Shown: piece after piece, positions 15,602-23,481 of the stretch
How the letters are laid out: every line of letters starts with the position of its first letter
Numbering within the stretch: position 1 is the first letter of the stretch
From: Phycisphaerales bacterium
GTDB taxonomy: Bacteria > Planctomycetota > Phycisphaerae > Phycisphaerales > UBA1924
Direction: 5' to 3'
Length of the DNA: 38,876 bases
Assembly: GCA_905339235.1 (NCBI GenBank)
Contig: CAJPFG010000045.1
Location: forward strand, 1-38,876
Translations under genes and position numbers: made by a program
Notes under the pieces: generated by a model
The model's database searches: none
What the model saw: the letters and a program-made list of their open reading frames with translations, nothing else
Told to the model about the DNA's origin: nothing

Positions 15602-16555
15602 ATGCTCAAGGTCACGCGACATTCCGATGAATCACGCCCCACCGTGCTCGTCATCGACGACTCGGTGGATGTCCATCGGCTGCTGACCGTCAAGTTGCGC
15701 AACGAAGACATCGACCTCGCCCACGCCCACGACGGCATCGAGGGGATCGACGCCGCGCGCCGGACGCATCCCGCCGCCATTCTCCTCGACATGGACATGC
15801 CCGGCCTCGACGGCCTGGGCGTCATCCGCCGCCTGAAGGACGACGACACCACGCAGCACATCCCCATCATCGTGCTCTCCAGCATGCGGCGGCCCGAGGA
15901 CAAGGTCGCGGCCTTCGAACTCGGCGCGAGCGACTACATCACCAAGCCCTTCGACCTGACCGAACTCCGCGTCCGCCTTCGCGCGACGCTCAAGATGCAC
16001 CACCTGCTCCAGTTGCTCGCTCAGCGCGCCCAGGTGGACGGCCTCACCGGGCTTTGGAACCGGTCCTTCTTCGACGAGCGATGGACCCAGGAACACGCCC
16101 GCTGTCAGCGCCACGGCCACCCGCTGTCGGTCGCCATTCTCGACATCGATCACTTCAAGCGCGTCAACGACACCAAGGGGCACCCCGTCGGCGACGCCGT
16201 GCTGGCGGGCGTCGCCAAGATCCTCCGCCGCGAACTGCGCCAGTCGGACAGCGCCTGCCGATACGGCGGCGAGGAGTTCGTCTTCATCATGCCCGACACC
16301 AGCGCTTCGGAGGCCCTCAATCTCTGCGAGCGGGTTCGCGCCTCGATCGAGTCGGCAAAGCACCCCGGCGCCGAAGGAATCGCCGTCACCGTTTCGATCG
16401 GCGTCGCCGGTTGCGCGGGCGCCTGCCCGAACTCGGCTCAGGACTGGCTCGCCGCCGCGGACCGAAACCTGTACGCCGCCAAGAACGCAGGACGGAACCG
16501 CTCGATCTCCAACGACCTCCCGATCGTCGATCCGCTCGTCAAGGCGGCCGGCTAG
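15602..16555 (+). CDS. Response regulator with GGDEF domain (PleD-like diguanylate cyclase)
   Basis: 317 residues: a CheY-like receiver domain (about 13-130) with the acidic pair D19/D20, phospho-acceptor D63 (LLDMDMPGLDG) and K115 (ITKPFD), then a GGDEF domain (about 145-300). The active-site motif is GGEEF (222-226), and an inhibitory I-site RxxD is present (R213-D216), so it should make cyclic di-GMP and be product-inhibited. Phosphorylation through the upstream Hpt protein would be expected to promote dimerisation and activity. No EAL or PilZ protein is in the window. The last bases overlap the convergent PagL-like gene: both genes stop within the same CTAG at 16552-16555. Confidence 0.93.
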   Translation: MLKVTRHSDESRPTVLVIDDSVDVHRLLTVKLRNEDIDLAHAHDGIEGIDAARRTHPAAILLDMDMPGLDGLGVIRRLKDDDTTQHIPIIVLSSMRRPEDKVAAFELGASDYITKPFDLTELRVRLRATLKMHHLLQLLAQRAQVDGLTGLWNRSFFDERWTQEHARCQRHGHPLSVAILDIDHFKRVNDTKGHPVGDAVLAGVAKILRRELRQSDSACRYGGEEFVFIMPDTSASEALNLCERVRASIESAKHPGAEGIAVTVSIGVAGCAGACPNSAQDWLAAADRNLYAAKNAGRNRSISNDLPIVDPLVKAAG

Positions 16556-17169
16556 AACGGAAATACCAGCCCGGCGTACCCCATCACCGCGTCGCGCACG
16601 CCGTTGTCGTCATCCCCTTCAATCCGGGCGTTGGAGATGTGTGCCCAGCGCAGGCCCACCTGGAGCCGCACCCCCGTTTCTTCGCTGAGCCTGAACGTCG
16701 CGCCCAGGCCGGCTCGCGGCGTGAAGTTCACCGAGTTGCCCCCTTCCGGGACCCCGTTGGTGGTGAACACCAGCCCGATGCCCACGTCGGTGTACAGGCT
16801 CCAGGTTTGCCGGTTGATGAAGTGCCAGCGAATGATCACGTTCGGATTCAGGCCGATCGCGTCGTCGCCCGGCTGGCCGTACGCCCACAGCCCCAGTTCG
16901 CCGGTGAACTCGATATCTTCGGTGAGGAAGTACGTCGCCGCGCCGTTGAAGTTGGCGTCGGTGGCGTCCGCAAAGTCATTGGAAACCCCCGCGCCGACGG
17001 ACAGCCACCAGGTGCCCTCTCTTCCCCATTGAGGAATCAGCGGGTCAACGACCGGGGCGGGCGGGTCGTCGAGCGGCATGCCGGGATTCTGAAGACCCAC
17101 CGTGCCGGCGTGAACGGCGCCGCACACGGCGAGCACTGCGAATGTCGTGAAGGTCCGTCTCATGGCCAT
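16552..17169 (-). CDS. PagL-like acyloxyacyl hydrolase (lipid A 3-O-deacylase family)
   Basis: A 205-residue outer-membrane beta-barrel. It has a signal peptide (MAMRRTFTTFAVLAVCGAVHA), a proline-rich linker, and alternating hydrophobic strands ending in a C-terminal Phe (LVFPF). The strand GVRLQVGLRWAHISNARI carries the HxSN motif (H177, S179, N180) of PagL/PF09411. PagL removes the 3-linked acyl chain of lipid A in the outer leaflet, using the His-Ser pair plus an acidic residue that I could not place with certainty. If correct, it points to lipid A-type LPS in this organism. Its stop overlaps that of the diguanylate cyclase gene, and it is divergent from the SlyX-like gene. ATG at 17169 or 17163; no SD seen. 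Confidence 0.72.
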   Translation of the reverse strand: MAMRRTFTTFAVLAVCGAVHAGTVGLQNPGMPLDDPPAPVVDPLIPQWGREGTWWLSVGAGVSNDFADATDANFNGAATYFLTEDIEFTGELGLWAYGQPGDDAIGLNPNVIIRWHFINRQTWSLYTDVGIGLVFTTNGVPEGGNSVNFTPRAGLGATFRLSEETGVRLQVGLRWAHISNARIEGDDDNGVRDAVMGYAGLVFPF

Positions 17170-17230
17170 AGACTAGCGAAGTCCAACACGCTCCGCCGAC
17201 TTGAACGAGAGATCAAAGCGACAACTTCCG

Positions 17231-17449
17231 ATGCCCGATCCCGATGCCTCATCCCCGGATGACCCCTTACGTCGCCTGCGCGAGCGACTCACGCGGCTGG
17301 AGGAGTCCCAGGCGTTCGCCGAGCGACACGACGACGCCTTCAACGAGCAACTCGTCGCGCTCGAACGCAGACTCCACGAGTTGCTGTCTCGCCTCGCCCG
17401 CCTCGAGGCCCGGCTCGACCAGTTCGGTGAGTCCCCCGACCAGGAGTGA
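17231..17449 (+). CDS. slyX: SlyX-like short coiled-coil protein
   Basis: A 72-residue, highly charged protein that is nearly all coiled coil: LRRLRERLTRLEESQAFAER, then ALERRLHELLSRLARLEARLD. The pattern RL..LE...AF.E.....NE.....R.L..L...L..L...L matches SlyX, a small protein of unknown function found in many bacteria. An alternative TTG start at 17201 would add ten residues. It stands alone between divergent pagL and convergent gpmI, with 19 bases between the stops. A chance coiled-coil ORF cannot be excluded, but the family-like pattern favours a real gene. Confidence 0.6.
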   Translation: MPDPDASSPDDPLRRLRERLTRLEESQAFAERHDDAFNEQLVALERRLHELLSRLARLEARLDQFGESPDQE

Positions 17450-17468
17450 CGCCCCCCCTCGCCCGGAT

Positions 17469-19142
17469 TCACTCCGCGAACAGGCTCTCCCCGGTCATTT
17501 CGGGCGGTTTCGGCAGGCCCATGATCGCCAGCGCCGTAGGCGCGATGTCCGCGAGCCGGCCGCGTCGGGCTCGCGCCTCCGGCAGGAACCAGCCGCCGGG
17601 ATCGGTGTCGCCCCGGAGTTGGCGCCCGCGGGCGATCTCGCCGACCACGATCAGCGGAACATCGTAGATCGTGTGCGCGGTGTGCGGCGAGTTGGTCGCG
17701 GGGTCGAACATCTGCTCGGCGTTCCCGTGGTCGGCGGTCACGATCAGCGAGCCGGACCGCTTCAGAGTGGCCTCCACGATCGCCCCCACGCAGCCGTCCA
17801 CCACCTCGCACGCCTTGATCGCGGCCGTCAGGACCCCGGTATGTCCCACCATGTCCCCATTGGCAAAGTTCACCACGATCAGATCCTCGCCATCGGGTGA
17901 TGCCAGCCGGCGGAGCACGGCGTCGCGCACTTCCGACGCGGCCATCTCCGGCTTCAGGTCGTACGTCGCGACCTTCGGGCTCTGGGGATTTTCTCGCCGC
18001 TCCCCCGGGAAGGGCTCGCCGCGGTAGTCATTGAAGAAGAACGTGACGTGCGGGTACTTCTCGGTTTCCGCGCATCGGAACTGCGTGAGGTTTCGCGAGG
18101 ACAGGCATTCGCCGAGAATGTTCCGCATCTTCGGCGGCTTGGGGAAAGCGACCGTGCAGTATGGGAGCAGTTCCTCCCAGTATTCCGTCATGATGACGTA
18201 ATCAAGAGTGAGTTTCGAGCCCCGGTCAAACCCGTTACGCCCCGTGTCCGGCGAGGGCTTGACCTTGCTCCACCTTTCGTCCGGAAAGACGAACGCGCCG
18301 GTGATCTCGCGGGGCCGATCACCGCGATAGTTGTAGAAGATGACGCAATCACCCTCGGTAATGCGCGACGCGCACGCCTCGTCCGGCGAGCCGACTATCG
18401 TGGGAAGAATGAACTCATCACCCTTCTGGCTGTCGTTCGTGGGCGAGTCGTAGTAGCGCTGAAAAGCGCTGACCGTGTCGCTCGCCAGGCGGACTTCCAG
18501 CCGCTGCGAATCGCGCCCGGTCAGGCAGGCGAACGCCTTGTGAACCCGCTCCCACCGGTTGTCGCGGTCCATCGCATAATACCGGCCGATGACGCTGGCG
18601 ACACGCCCGACGCCGATCTCCCGGGCCGCGGCCTCAACCCGACGCGCAAACTCCAACCCGGTGAACGGGCCCGTGTCGCGACCGTCGGTGAAAAGGTGGA
18701 TGTAGACCCGGCTCTGGCCGAGCGCCTTGCACGCGCGCAGACAGGCATACAAATGCTCCAACATGCCATGAACGCCGGCATCCGAGTTGATCCCCATGAG
18801 GTGGACGCTCTTTCCTCCCGCGACCGAGCGGCGGATGGCCGCGGCAATGACCTCGTTCTTCTCGAGGCCCGCGCGGCAGGCCTTCGTGATCGCAACCGAT
18901 TCCTGATCGACGATCCGGCCGGCGCCGATGTTCTGGTGCCCCACCTCCGAGTTCCCCATCGTGCCCTCCGGCAGGCCGACATCCTCGCCGGAAGTCTTGA
19001 TCAGCGTCCACGGCCATTCCCGCATCAACCGATCCGCGACCGGGGTCTTCGCGAGACGCACCGCGTCGAACGCGGCGTGATCCGGATTGGGATTGAGCCC
19101 CCACCCGTCGCGAATGAGGAGCACCAGAGGTGTGTGAGCCAT
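17469..19142 (-). CDS. gpmI: 2,3-bisphosphoglycerate-independent phosphoglycerate mutase
   Basis: This protein interconverts 3- and 2-phosphoglycerate in glycolysis and gluconeogenesis by a Mn-dependent phosphoserine mechanism. The alkaline phosphatase-like fold starts with LLIRDGWG (metal ligand D12). It carries the phosphorylated Ser65 in MGNSEVGHQNIGAGR and ends with the metal site VTADHGNAEQM and SPHTAHT. At 557 residues it is longer than the usual 510-515, with part of the excess around the 320-400 region. The start chosen is ATG at 19142 (MAHTPLVLLIRDGWG); the frame extends 13 codons further, but without family similarity. Single-gene unit: convergent with slyX, with 70 bases to the kinase gene upstream. 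Confidence 0.95.
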   Translation of the reverse strand: MAHTPLVLLIRDGWGLNPNPDHAAFDAVRLAKTPVADRLMREWPWTLIKTSGEDVGLPEGTMGNSEVGHQNIGAGRIVDQESVAITKACRAGLEKNEVIAAAIRRSVAGGKSVHLMGINSDAGVHGMLEHLYACLRACKALGQSRVYIHLFTDGRDTGPFTGLEFARRVEAAAREIGVGRVASVIGRYYAMDRDNRWERVHKAFACLTGRDSQRLEVRLASDTVSAFQRYYDSPTNDSQKGDEFILPTIVGSPDEACASRITEGDCVIFYNYRGDRPREITGAFVFPDERWSKVKPSPDTGRNGFDRGSKLTLDYVIMTEYWEELLPYCTVAFPKPPKMRNILGECLSSRNLTQFRCAETEKYPHVTFFFNDYRGEPFPGERRENPQSPKVATYDLKPEMAASEVRDAVLRRLASPDGEDLIVVNFANGDMVGHTGVLTAAIKACEVVDGCVGAIVEATLKRSGSLIVTADHGNAEQMFDPATNSPHTAHTIYDVPLIVVGEIARGRQLRGDTDPGGWFLPEARARRGRLADIAPTALAIMGLPKPPEMTGESLFAE

Positions 19143-19212
19143 GCCGGAGCGTAGGTGAAGGACACACCCAGGCGGAAGCAAAGGTTCAAGCGGCCGCGGA
19201 ACCCCGCCGGCC

Positions 19213-20124
19213 CTACGCCTGTGACGCCGGGAGCGTCACCACGAAATCCGTTCCCTTGCCCGGCTCGGTGTGCACATCGATGCGCCCCTGGTGGGCCTCG
19301 ACGATTCGACGAGTCGTGGGAAGACCCAGCCCGCTGCCCCCGGCCTTCGTCGTGAAGTAGGGAGTAAAGAGCCGCGCCGCGACCTCGGGGGTGATGCCCG
19401 GACCGGTATCGATCACGTGGAGTTGGATGCTCTCCACGCCATCCGCGTCCCTCACCCGGCCGGTGCGAAGGATCAGTTCGCGGGTAGCGCCGTTAGATTG
19501 CTTGGTCCGCGCGTGCCCCGCCGCGTGCGAGTGCGAAACCGCACCGGTGGTTGCGAGGGGCGCCATGGCTTGCACGGCGTTGAGCATGAGGTTGAGCACC
19601 GCCTGCTTCATGAGCGGGGCGTCGAGGTTGGCCGCGAGCGGACCGGGCGACAGGTCGGTGCGGAGGCGTACTCCCTGTTGCTGGGTCTGCGGAGAGAAGA
19701 ACTCCGCGAGTTCGTCCACGACCTGGTTCACGTCGGCGGGCTTCTGGTCAAGACGCAGTTCGCCCGCATACGTGAGAAAGTCCGTCAGAATGCCGCGGAG
19801 CCGCTCGACCTCCCGCCGCAAGGACGCGGCCCGCCGCGAGAGACGCTGCTTTTCATCCTCCACCACCGGTGCGCCCGACGGCAGGTCCTCGATCCCCTCG
19901 CCCAGCAGTTGCGCGTTGAGGCCGATCGTGGACAGCGGGTTCTTGATCTCGTGGGCCAGACCGCTCGTCATGGCGCCCAGTTCCGCGAGCCGCTCCGAAG
20001 CCCGGGCCCGGCGCTCGGCCATGCGGGCCTTGGCCAGCGAGCGGCGGATCTGCACACGGGCAAGTATCGCAACCACCAGCGATCCCAGCGCGAGTCCCAG
20101 AATGGTTGCGATCACATATCCCAC
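19213..20124 (-). CDS. Membrane-anchored sensor histidine kinase
   Basis: A 303-residue two-component kinase with a single N-terminal membrane helix (ATILGLALGSLVVAILA), a short charged coiled coil and no evident sensing domain. H-box: GLAHEIKNPLSTI with phospho-acceptor H58. N-box: QAVLNLMLNAVQAM. G1: DTGPGI; F-box: LFTPYFTTK; G2: GGSGLGLP. This resembles the NtrB/AtoS-like HisKA class. A 30-residue insert rich in His, Ala and Thr (TGAVSHSHAAGHARTKQSNGATR) follows the N-box. No response regulator is adjacent, so it is an orphan. The start is GTG at 20124; the cold-shock gene ends 57 bases upstream. Confidence 0.88.
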   Translation of the reverse strand: MGYVIATILGLALGSLVVAILARVQIRRSLAKARMAERRARASERLAELGAMTSGLAHEIKNPLSTIGLNAQLLGEGIEDLPSGAPVVEDEKQRLSRRAASLRREVERLRGILTDFLTYAGELRLDQKPADVNQVVDELAEFFSPQTQQQGVRLRTDLSPGPLAANLDAPLMKQAVLNLMLNAVQAMAPLATTGAVSHSHAAGHARTKQSNGATRELILRTGRVRDADGVESIQLHVIDTGPGITPEVAARLFTPYFTTKAGGSGLGLPTTRRIVEAHQGRIDVHTEPGKGTDFVVTLPASQA

Positions 20125-20181
20125 GCCGGAGTATCGCCTCCCCGCGGCGCGAATGCCAGTGCGTGCCGATGCGATCTCGAA

Positions 20182-20472
20182 CTACCGCCGCGGCGACCGC
20201 GTGTATCCGTGCTTGACGGCCTTCGTGACTTCGACCGATTCCACCCTCGAAACCCGGGTCGCCTTCCAGCCCTTCTCAGTCTTGACCGCGTCATAGTTGA
20301 CCGCGGCCCCGTCTTTCAGAACCCGGAAGCCTTCACCTTGAATCACGCTGTAATGCGTGAAGATGTCCTGACCTTCCGGGCCCACAATGAATCCGAAACC
20401 CTTGCGAGGATCGAACCATTTCACCACGCCCTCGACGCCCTCAAGATCGGGCTTGGGTGCTTGCTCGCTCAT
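20182..20472 (-). CDS. Cold-shock domain protein
   Basis: A 96-residue protein with one cold-shock (OB-fold) domain that binds single-stranded RNA or DNA. It runs from GVVKWFDPRKGFGFI (RNP1-type KGFGFI) through QDIFTHYSVI (RNP2; the usual VFVH reads IFTH) to GWKATRVSRV. There is a short acidic N-terminal extension and a basic C-terminal tail (VTKAVKHGYTRSPRR). The start is the ATG at 20472, supported by GGGGAGG six or so bases upstream; the longer open frame to 20550 is not needed. The protein is probably an RNA chaperone, and its neighbour pnp is part of RNA decay. Confidence 0.9.
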   Translation of the reverse strand: MSEQAPKPDLEGVEGVVKWFDPRKGFGFIVGPEGQDIFTHYSVIQGEGFRVLKDGAAVNYDAVKTEKGWKATRVSRVESVEVTKAVKHGYTRSPRR

Positions 20473-20619
20473 ACACGGACCTCCCCGACGCCGGTAACCA
20501 TCGCCCCCACGGCGTAGCCAAGCGTCCCAAGGCCGCCAACACGATCCCAAGGTACCAGCAATGTCGTCCCAAGGTCAAGGTTCTCGGCCCCGAACTTCAC
20601 ACCCCGCACCAAATGCAAA

Positions 20620-20650
20620 CACGCCCGGCGCGTTTTTTGCGCCGGGCGTG
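20620..20650 (-). terminator. Terminator after pnp
   Basis: A perfect 12-bp stem (CACGCCCGGCGC / GCGCCGGGCGTG) with a seven-base A-rich loop on the minus strand, 26 bases after the pnp stop. It is followed by TTTGCATTT. The stem is strong and the T-run interrupted. The rest of the 204-base gap between the cold-shock gene and pnp shows no gene. Confidence 0.7.
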
Positions 20651-20676
20651 GGGGGTTTCAAGGGGGATCGGGTCGC

Positions 20677-22851
20677 TCAGACCTTCTTGGCCTTGGCCTC
20701 TTCCAGCAGTACGGCCTTGCGCGACAGTTTGATGCGGCCCTGCTCGTCCACGTTGATGACCTTGACCTTCACCACGTCACCGAGTTTGACCACGTCGGAT
20801 ACGCTCTTGACATATCCGTCGGCCAGTTCGGAGATGTGGCACATGCCGTCGGTGCCGGGAGCGAGTTCGATGAACGCGCCGAAGTCCTTCATTGACACGA
20901 CCTTGCCGGTGTAGACCGTCCCGACCTTGATCTCCTCGCACAAGGCCTCGATCTCGGCCCGGGCGCCGTTGATGGTCTCAGCGTTGAAGCCCGCGAGTTG
21001 CACCGTGCCGTCGTCGTCCACGTCGATTGTGACCGTGTAACGCTCCTGGATGGCGCGGATGGTCTTCCCGCCCGGCCCGATGAGTTTGCCGATCTTCTCG
21101 GGGTCGATGTGGAGCGTGATGAGCCTCGGCGCGAGCGGCGAGATGCTCTCGCGGGGCTTGCCGATGATCGACTCCATGGTCTCGATGATCTCGAGCCGGC
21201 CGATGCGGGCCTGCTCAAAGATCGTCTCGATCTGGCGGATGGAGAGGCCGCGGGTCTTGAGGTCGAGTTGGATCCCCGTGATCCCGTTCCGCGTCCCGGA
21301 TACCTTGAAATCCATGTCGCCGAAGAAATCCTCTTCGCCGATGATGTCCGTGACGAAGATCTCATTCTGATCATTGTCGTCGGCGAAGCGGCCCACCGAG
21401 ATTCCCGCGCACGTCGCCGTGATGGGCACGCCCGCGTCCATCAGCGCCAGGCATCCGCCGCACACCGACGCCATCGACGAGGAACCGTTCGACTCGGTGA
21501 TGTCGCTCACCACGCGGATGGTGTACGGGAACACGTCCGCGGCCGGAAGAATCGCCATCAGGCTGCGCTCCGCGAGCGCGCCGTGCCCGATCTCGCGACG
21601 GCCCGGGCCGGTAATCCGCTTCACTTCGCCCGTCGAAAACGGCGGGAAGTTGTAGTGAAGGGTGAACTTCTTGGAGTACTCGGGCAGCAGGCCGTCGATG
21701 ATCTGCTCGTCCTTGCCGGTGCCGAGGGTGACGGAGCACAGCGACTGCGTCTCGCCTCGCTGGAACAGCGCGGAGCCGTGGGTGCGGGCGAAGATGCCGA
21801 CCTTTCCGGTGATCGGTCGGATCTGGGTCGGGCCGCGCCCGTCCGCTCGGGTCTTCTGCCGCACGATGAGGAGGCGGGTGATCTTCTCTTCCAGCCGCTT
21901 GTATGCCTCCTTGGCCTGCGTGCGGGCCTTCTTGCTTTCTTCGTACGCCGCGACGTTTCCGCCGAGGTTGAGGGCGAAGTTCTCGTCCAGGACCTTCTTG
22001 CGAAGGGCGTCAACCGCGTCGGACCGCTCCCTTTTGCTCTTGATCTGGCGGGCCTTCGTCAGGTCGGCCTCGGCGATCTGGGCGACCTTCGCGGTGATCT
22101 CGGGCGAAGGAAGGTGGCATGCTCCCGCGACCTTGGGCTTGGCGCACTTCGCGGCAAGTTCGCTCACCAGGCCCAGGATGTCCTTGATGTGCATGTACCC
22201 GAACTCGAGCGCGCCCAGCACGCCCTTGTCGTCGATCTCGGCCGCGCCCACCTCGATCATGTTGAGGCCGTCCTTGTGCCCGGCGATCACCACGTCCATG
22301 TCGGAGTAGTCGAGTTGAGAAACGGTGGGATTGATCACGTACCGCGTGCCGTCGTCGGTGTGGATCCGGCCCACGCGGACCGTCGCGGTCGGGCCCTCGA
22401 ACGGGACGTCGGAAATCGCCAGCGCCGCCGAGGCCGCGGTGCCCGCCAGAACGTCCGTGTCGTTTTCCTGATCGTGCGAAAGCACCAGAACCTGTACCTG
22501 GACTTCATCCAGGAACCCGTCGGGGAAGAGCGGCCGCATCGGGCGGTCGATCATCCGCATCGTCAGGATTTCCTTCTCCCCGGGAGGCCCTTCACGCTTG
22601 CGGAAGCCGCCCGGGAACTTGCCCGCGGCCGGGGTCTTCTCGCGATAGTCCACGGTCAGCGGGAAGAAGTCGATGCCCTCACGCGGCGCGGCCCGAACCA
22701 CCGTCGCGAGCACCGTGCTGCCGCCGTAATGCGCGATCACCGCCGCGCCGGCCTGCTTGCCCACCACGCCTGTTTCCAGAATGAGTGCACGCCCGCCGAT
22801 CTCGCGCTCCACGCGGATCAGGCCCTGATCGGGAGAAATGTGATTTGTCAT
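20677..22851 (-). CDS. pnp: Polyribonucleotide nucleotidyltransferase (PNPase)
   Basis: A 724-residue phosphorolytic 3'-5' exoribonuclease involved in mRNA decay. Domain order: a first RNase PH-like domain (from about residue 10; KFPGGFRKREGPPGEKEILTMRMIDRPMRPLFPDGF), an alpha-helical linker, a second catalytic RNase PH domain (FQRGETQSL, SDITESNGSSSMASVCGG, and the acidic D of DIIGEEDFFGDMDFK), a KH domain (IGPGGKTIRAIQ) and an S1 domain (VYTGKVVSMKDFGAFIEL...HISELADG) near the end. The ATG at 22851 begins MTNHISPDQG; the longer frame upstream is not family-like. A weak SD (AAGGAA) lies ten bases upstream, inside an 11-bp inverted repeat. It lies downstream of rpsO, as in most bacteria, with a terminator in between. 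Confidence 0.97.
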   Translation of the reverse strand: MTNHISPDQGLIRVEREIGGRALILETGVVGKQAGAAVIAHYGGSTVLATVVRAAPREGIDFFPLTVDYREKTPAAGKFPGGFRKREGPPGEKEILTMRMIDRPMRPLFPDGFLDEVQVQVLVLSHDQENDTDVLAGTAASAALAISDVPFEGPTATVRVGRIHTDDGTRYVINPTVSQLDYSDMDVVIAGHKDGLNMIEVGAAEIDDKGVLGALEFGYMHIKDILGLVSELAAKCAKPKVAGACHLPSPEITAKVAQIAEADLTKARQIKSKRERSDAVDALRKKVLDENFALNLGGNVAAYEESKKARTQAKEAYKRLEEKITRLLIVRQKTRADGRGPTQIRPITGKVGIFARTHGSALFQRGETQSLCSVTLGTGKDEQIIDGLLPEYSKKFTLHYNFPPFSTGEVKRITGPGRREIGHGALAERSLMAILPAADVFPYTIRVVSDITESNGSSSMASVCGGCLALMDAGVPITATCAGISVGRFADDNDQNEIFVTDIIGEEDFFGDMDFKVSGTRNGITGIQLDLKTRGLSIRQIETIFEQARIGRLEIIETMESIIGKPRESISPLAPRLITLHIDPEKIGKLIGPGGKTIRAIQERYTVTIDVDDDGTVQLAGFNAETINGARAEIEALCEEIKVGTVYTGKVVSMKDFGAFIELAPGTDGMCHISELADGYVKSVSDVVKLGDVVKVKVINVDEQGRIKLSRKAVLLEEAKAKKV

Positions 22852-22859
22852 GTCTGAAC

Positions 22860-22965
22860 GATTCCTTGTGTCTGGTCCGCGGAATGCGGACCCGGCGCGG
22901 CCACCGCGCGCTCGCGCGAGGTGCGCCCTGTGCCTGGGTTGTCCCCCGGCGTCCCACAAGGAATC
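22860..22965 (-). promoter_or_regulatory. Structured pnp leader enclosing the ribosome-binding site
   Basis: An 11-base perfect inverted repeat, GATTCCTTGTG ... CACAAGGAATC, closes a region of 84 bases (arms 22965-22955 and 22870-22860 on the minus strand). The 3' arm contains the AAGGAA used as the pnp SD. Inside are a 7-bp hairpin (GGTCCGC / GCGGACC, 22892-22874) and a GC palindrome (CGCGCG CT CGCGCG type, near 22905-22918), so the RNA could fold as a multi-branched structure. By analogy with E. coli, where PNPase and RNase III act on a pnp leader stem, this may allow autoregulation; the sequence is not homologous. Confidence 0.5.
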
Positions 22966-23068
22966 TGCGTCAGAGGCAGAAGGCAGGAATCAGGCGAGCC
23001 GTCCCGACTGAACCCTGCCCACTGCCGCCCACCCTTCTGGGACCGCCGGGGCATGTCCAAAACCGAAG

Positions 23069-23099
23069 CGGCCCGGTGCGGGTTTCTCGCACCGGGCCG
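23069..23099 (-). terminator. Terminator after rpsO
   Basis: A perfect 12-bp stem (CGGCCCGGTGCG / CGCACCGGGCCG) with a seven-base loop, starting only four bases after the rpsO stop. It is followed on the minus strand by CTTCGGTTTTGG. It separates rpsO from pnp and may be partial, since the pnp leader shows no clear promoter of its own. Confidence 0.7.
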
Positions 23100-23103
23100 T
23101 GAG

Positions 23104-23373
23104 TCACTTGCGAAGGCCCAACTTCGCGATCAACTTCTGGTACCCCTCGGGGTTCGTCACCGCCAGATACTTCAGAAGCCGATTGCGACGCCCGACCATC
23201 ATCAGCAGCCCGCGCCGGCTGTGGACGTCCTTGGCGTGCCCTTGAAGATGATCCGCCACTTCCGCGATCCGAGCGGTCAGAAGCGCAACCTGAACCTCGG
23301 GAGAGCCCGTGTCCTTGTCGTGCCGGGCGTTTTTCGTGACGATCTGCTTGCGTTCTTCCGCGATCAATGCCAT
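23104..23373 (-). CDS. rpsO: 30S ribosomal protein S15
   Basis: 89 residues, the standard length. The sequence [36 protein letters not shown]...[20 protein letters not shown] is unmistakable S15. It binds the central domain of 16S rRNA early in 30S assembly, through [17 protein letters not shown]. The ATG at 23373 has no clear SD. The leader from the predicted promoter is only about 30 bases, leaving little room for an E. coli-type autoregulatory pseudoknot. Gene order rpsO-pnp is conserved in many bacteria. Confidence 0.98.
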   Translation of the reverse strand: MALIAEERKQIVTKNARHDKDTGSPEVQVALLTARIAEVADHLQGHAKDVHSRRGLLMMVGRRNRLLKYLAVTNPEGYQKLIAKLGLRK

Positions 23374-23411
23374 GGGTGTTATCCGTTCGTCAGGGTACTT
23401 CGGGGAAGCGG

Positions 23412-23440
23412 ATAGTAGTCCCTGCAGGCCGGTCGATCAA
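23412..23440 (-). promoter_or_regulatory. Sigma70-type promoter of rpsO
   Basis: On the minus strand TTGATC (23440-23435) and TACTAT (23417-23412) are 17 bases apart, a near-consensus pair. Transcription should start near 23405, about 30 bases before the rpsO ATG. The region also holds the start of the divergent queG gene. Confidence 0.65.
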
Positions 23441-23481
23441 ACTCGCGCGCGGACCGGATTCAGTCGCCCCTCTTCCGTAGC

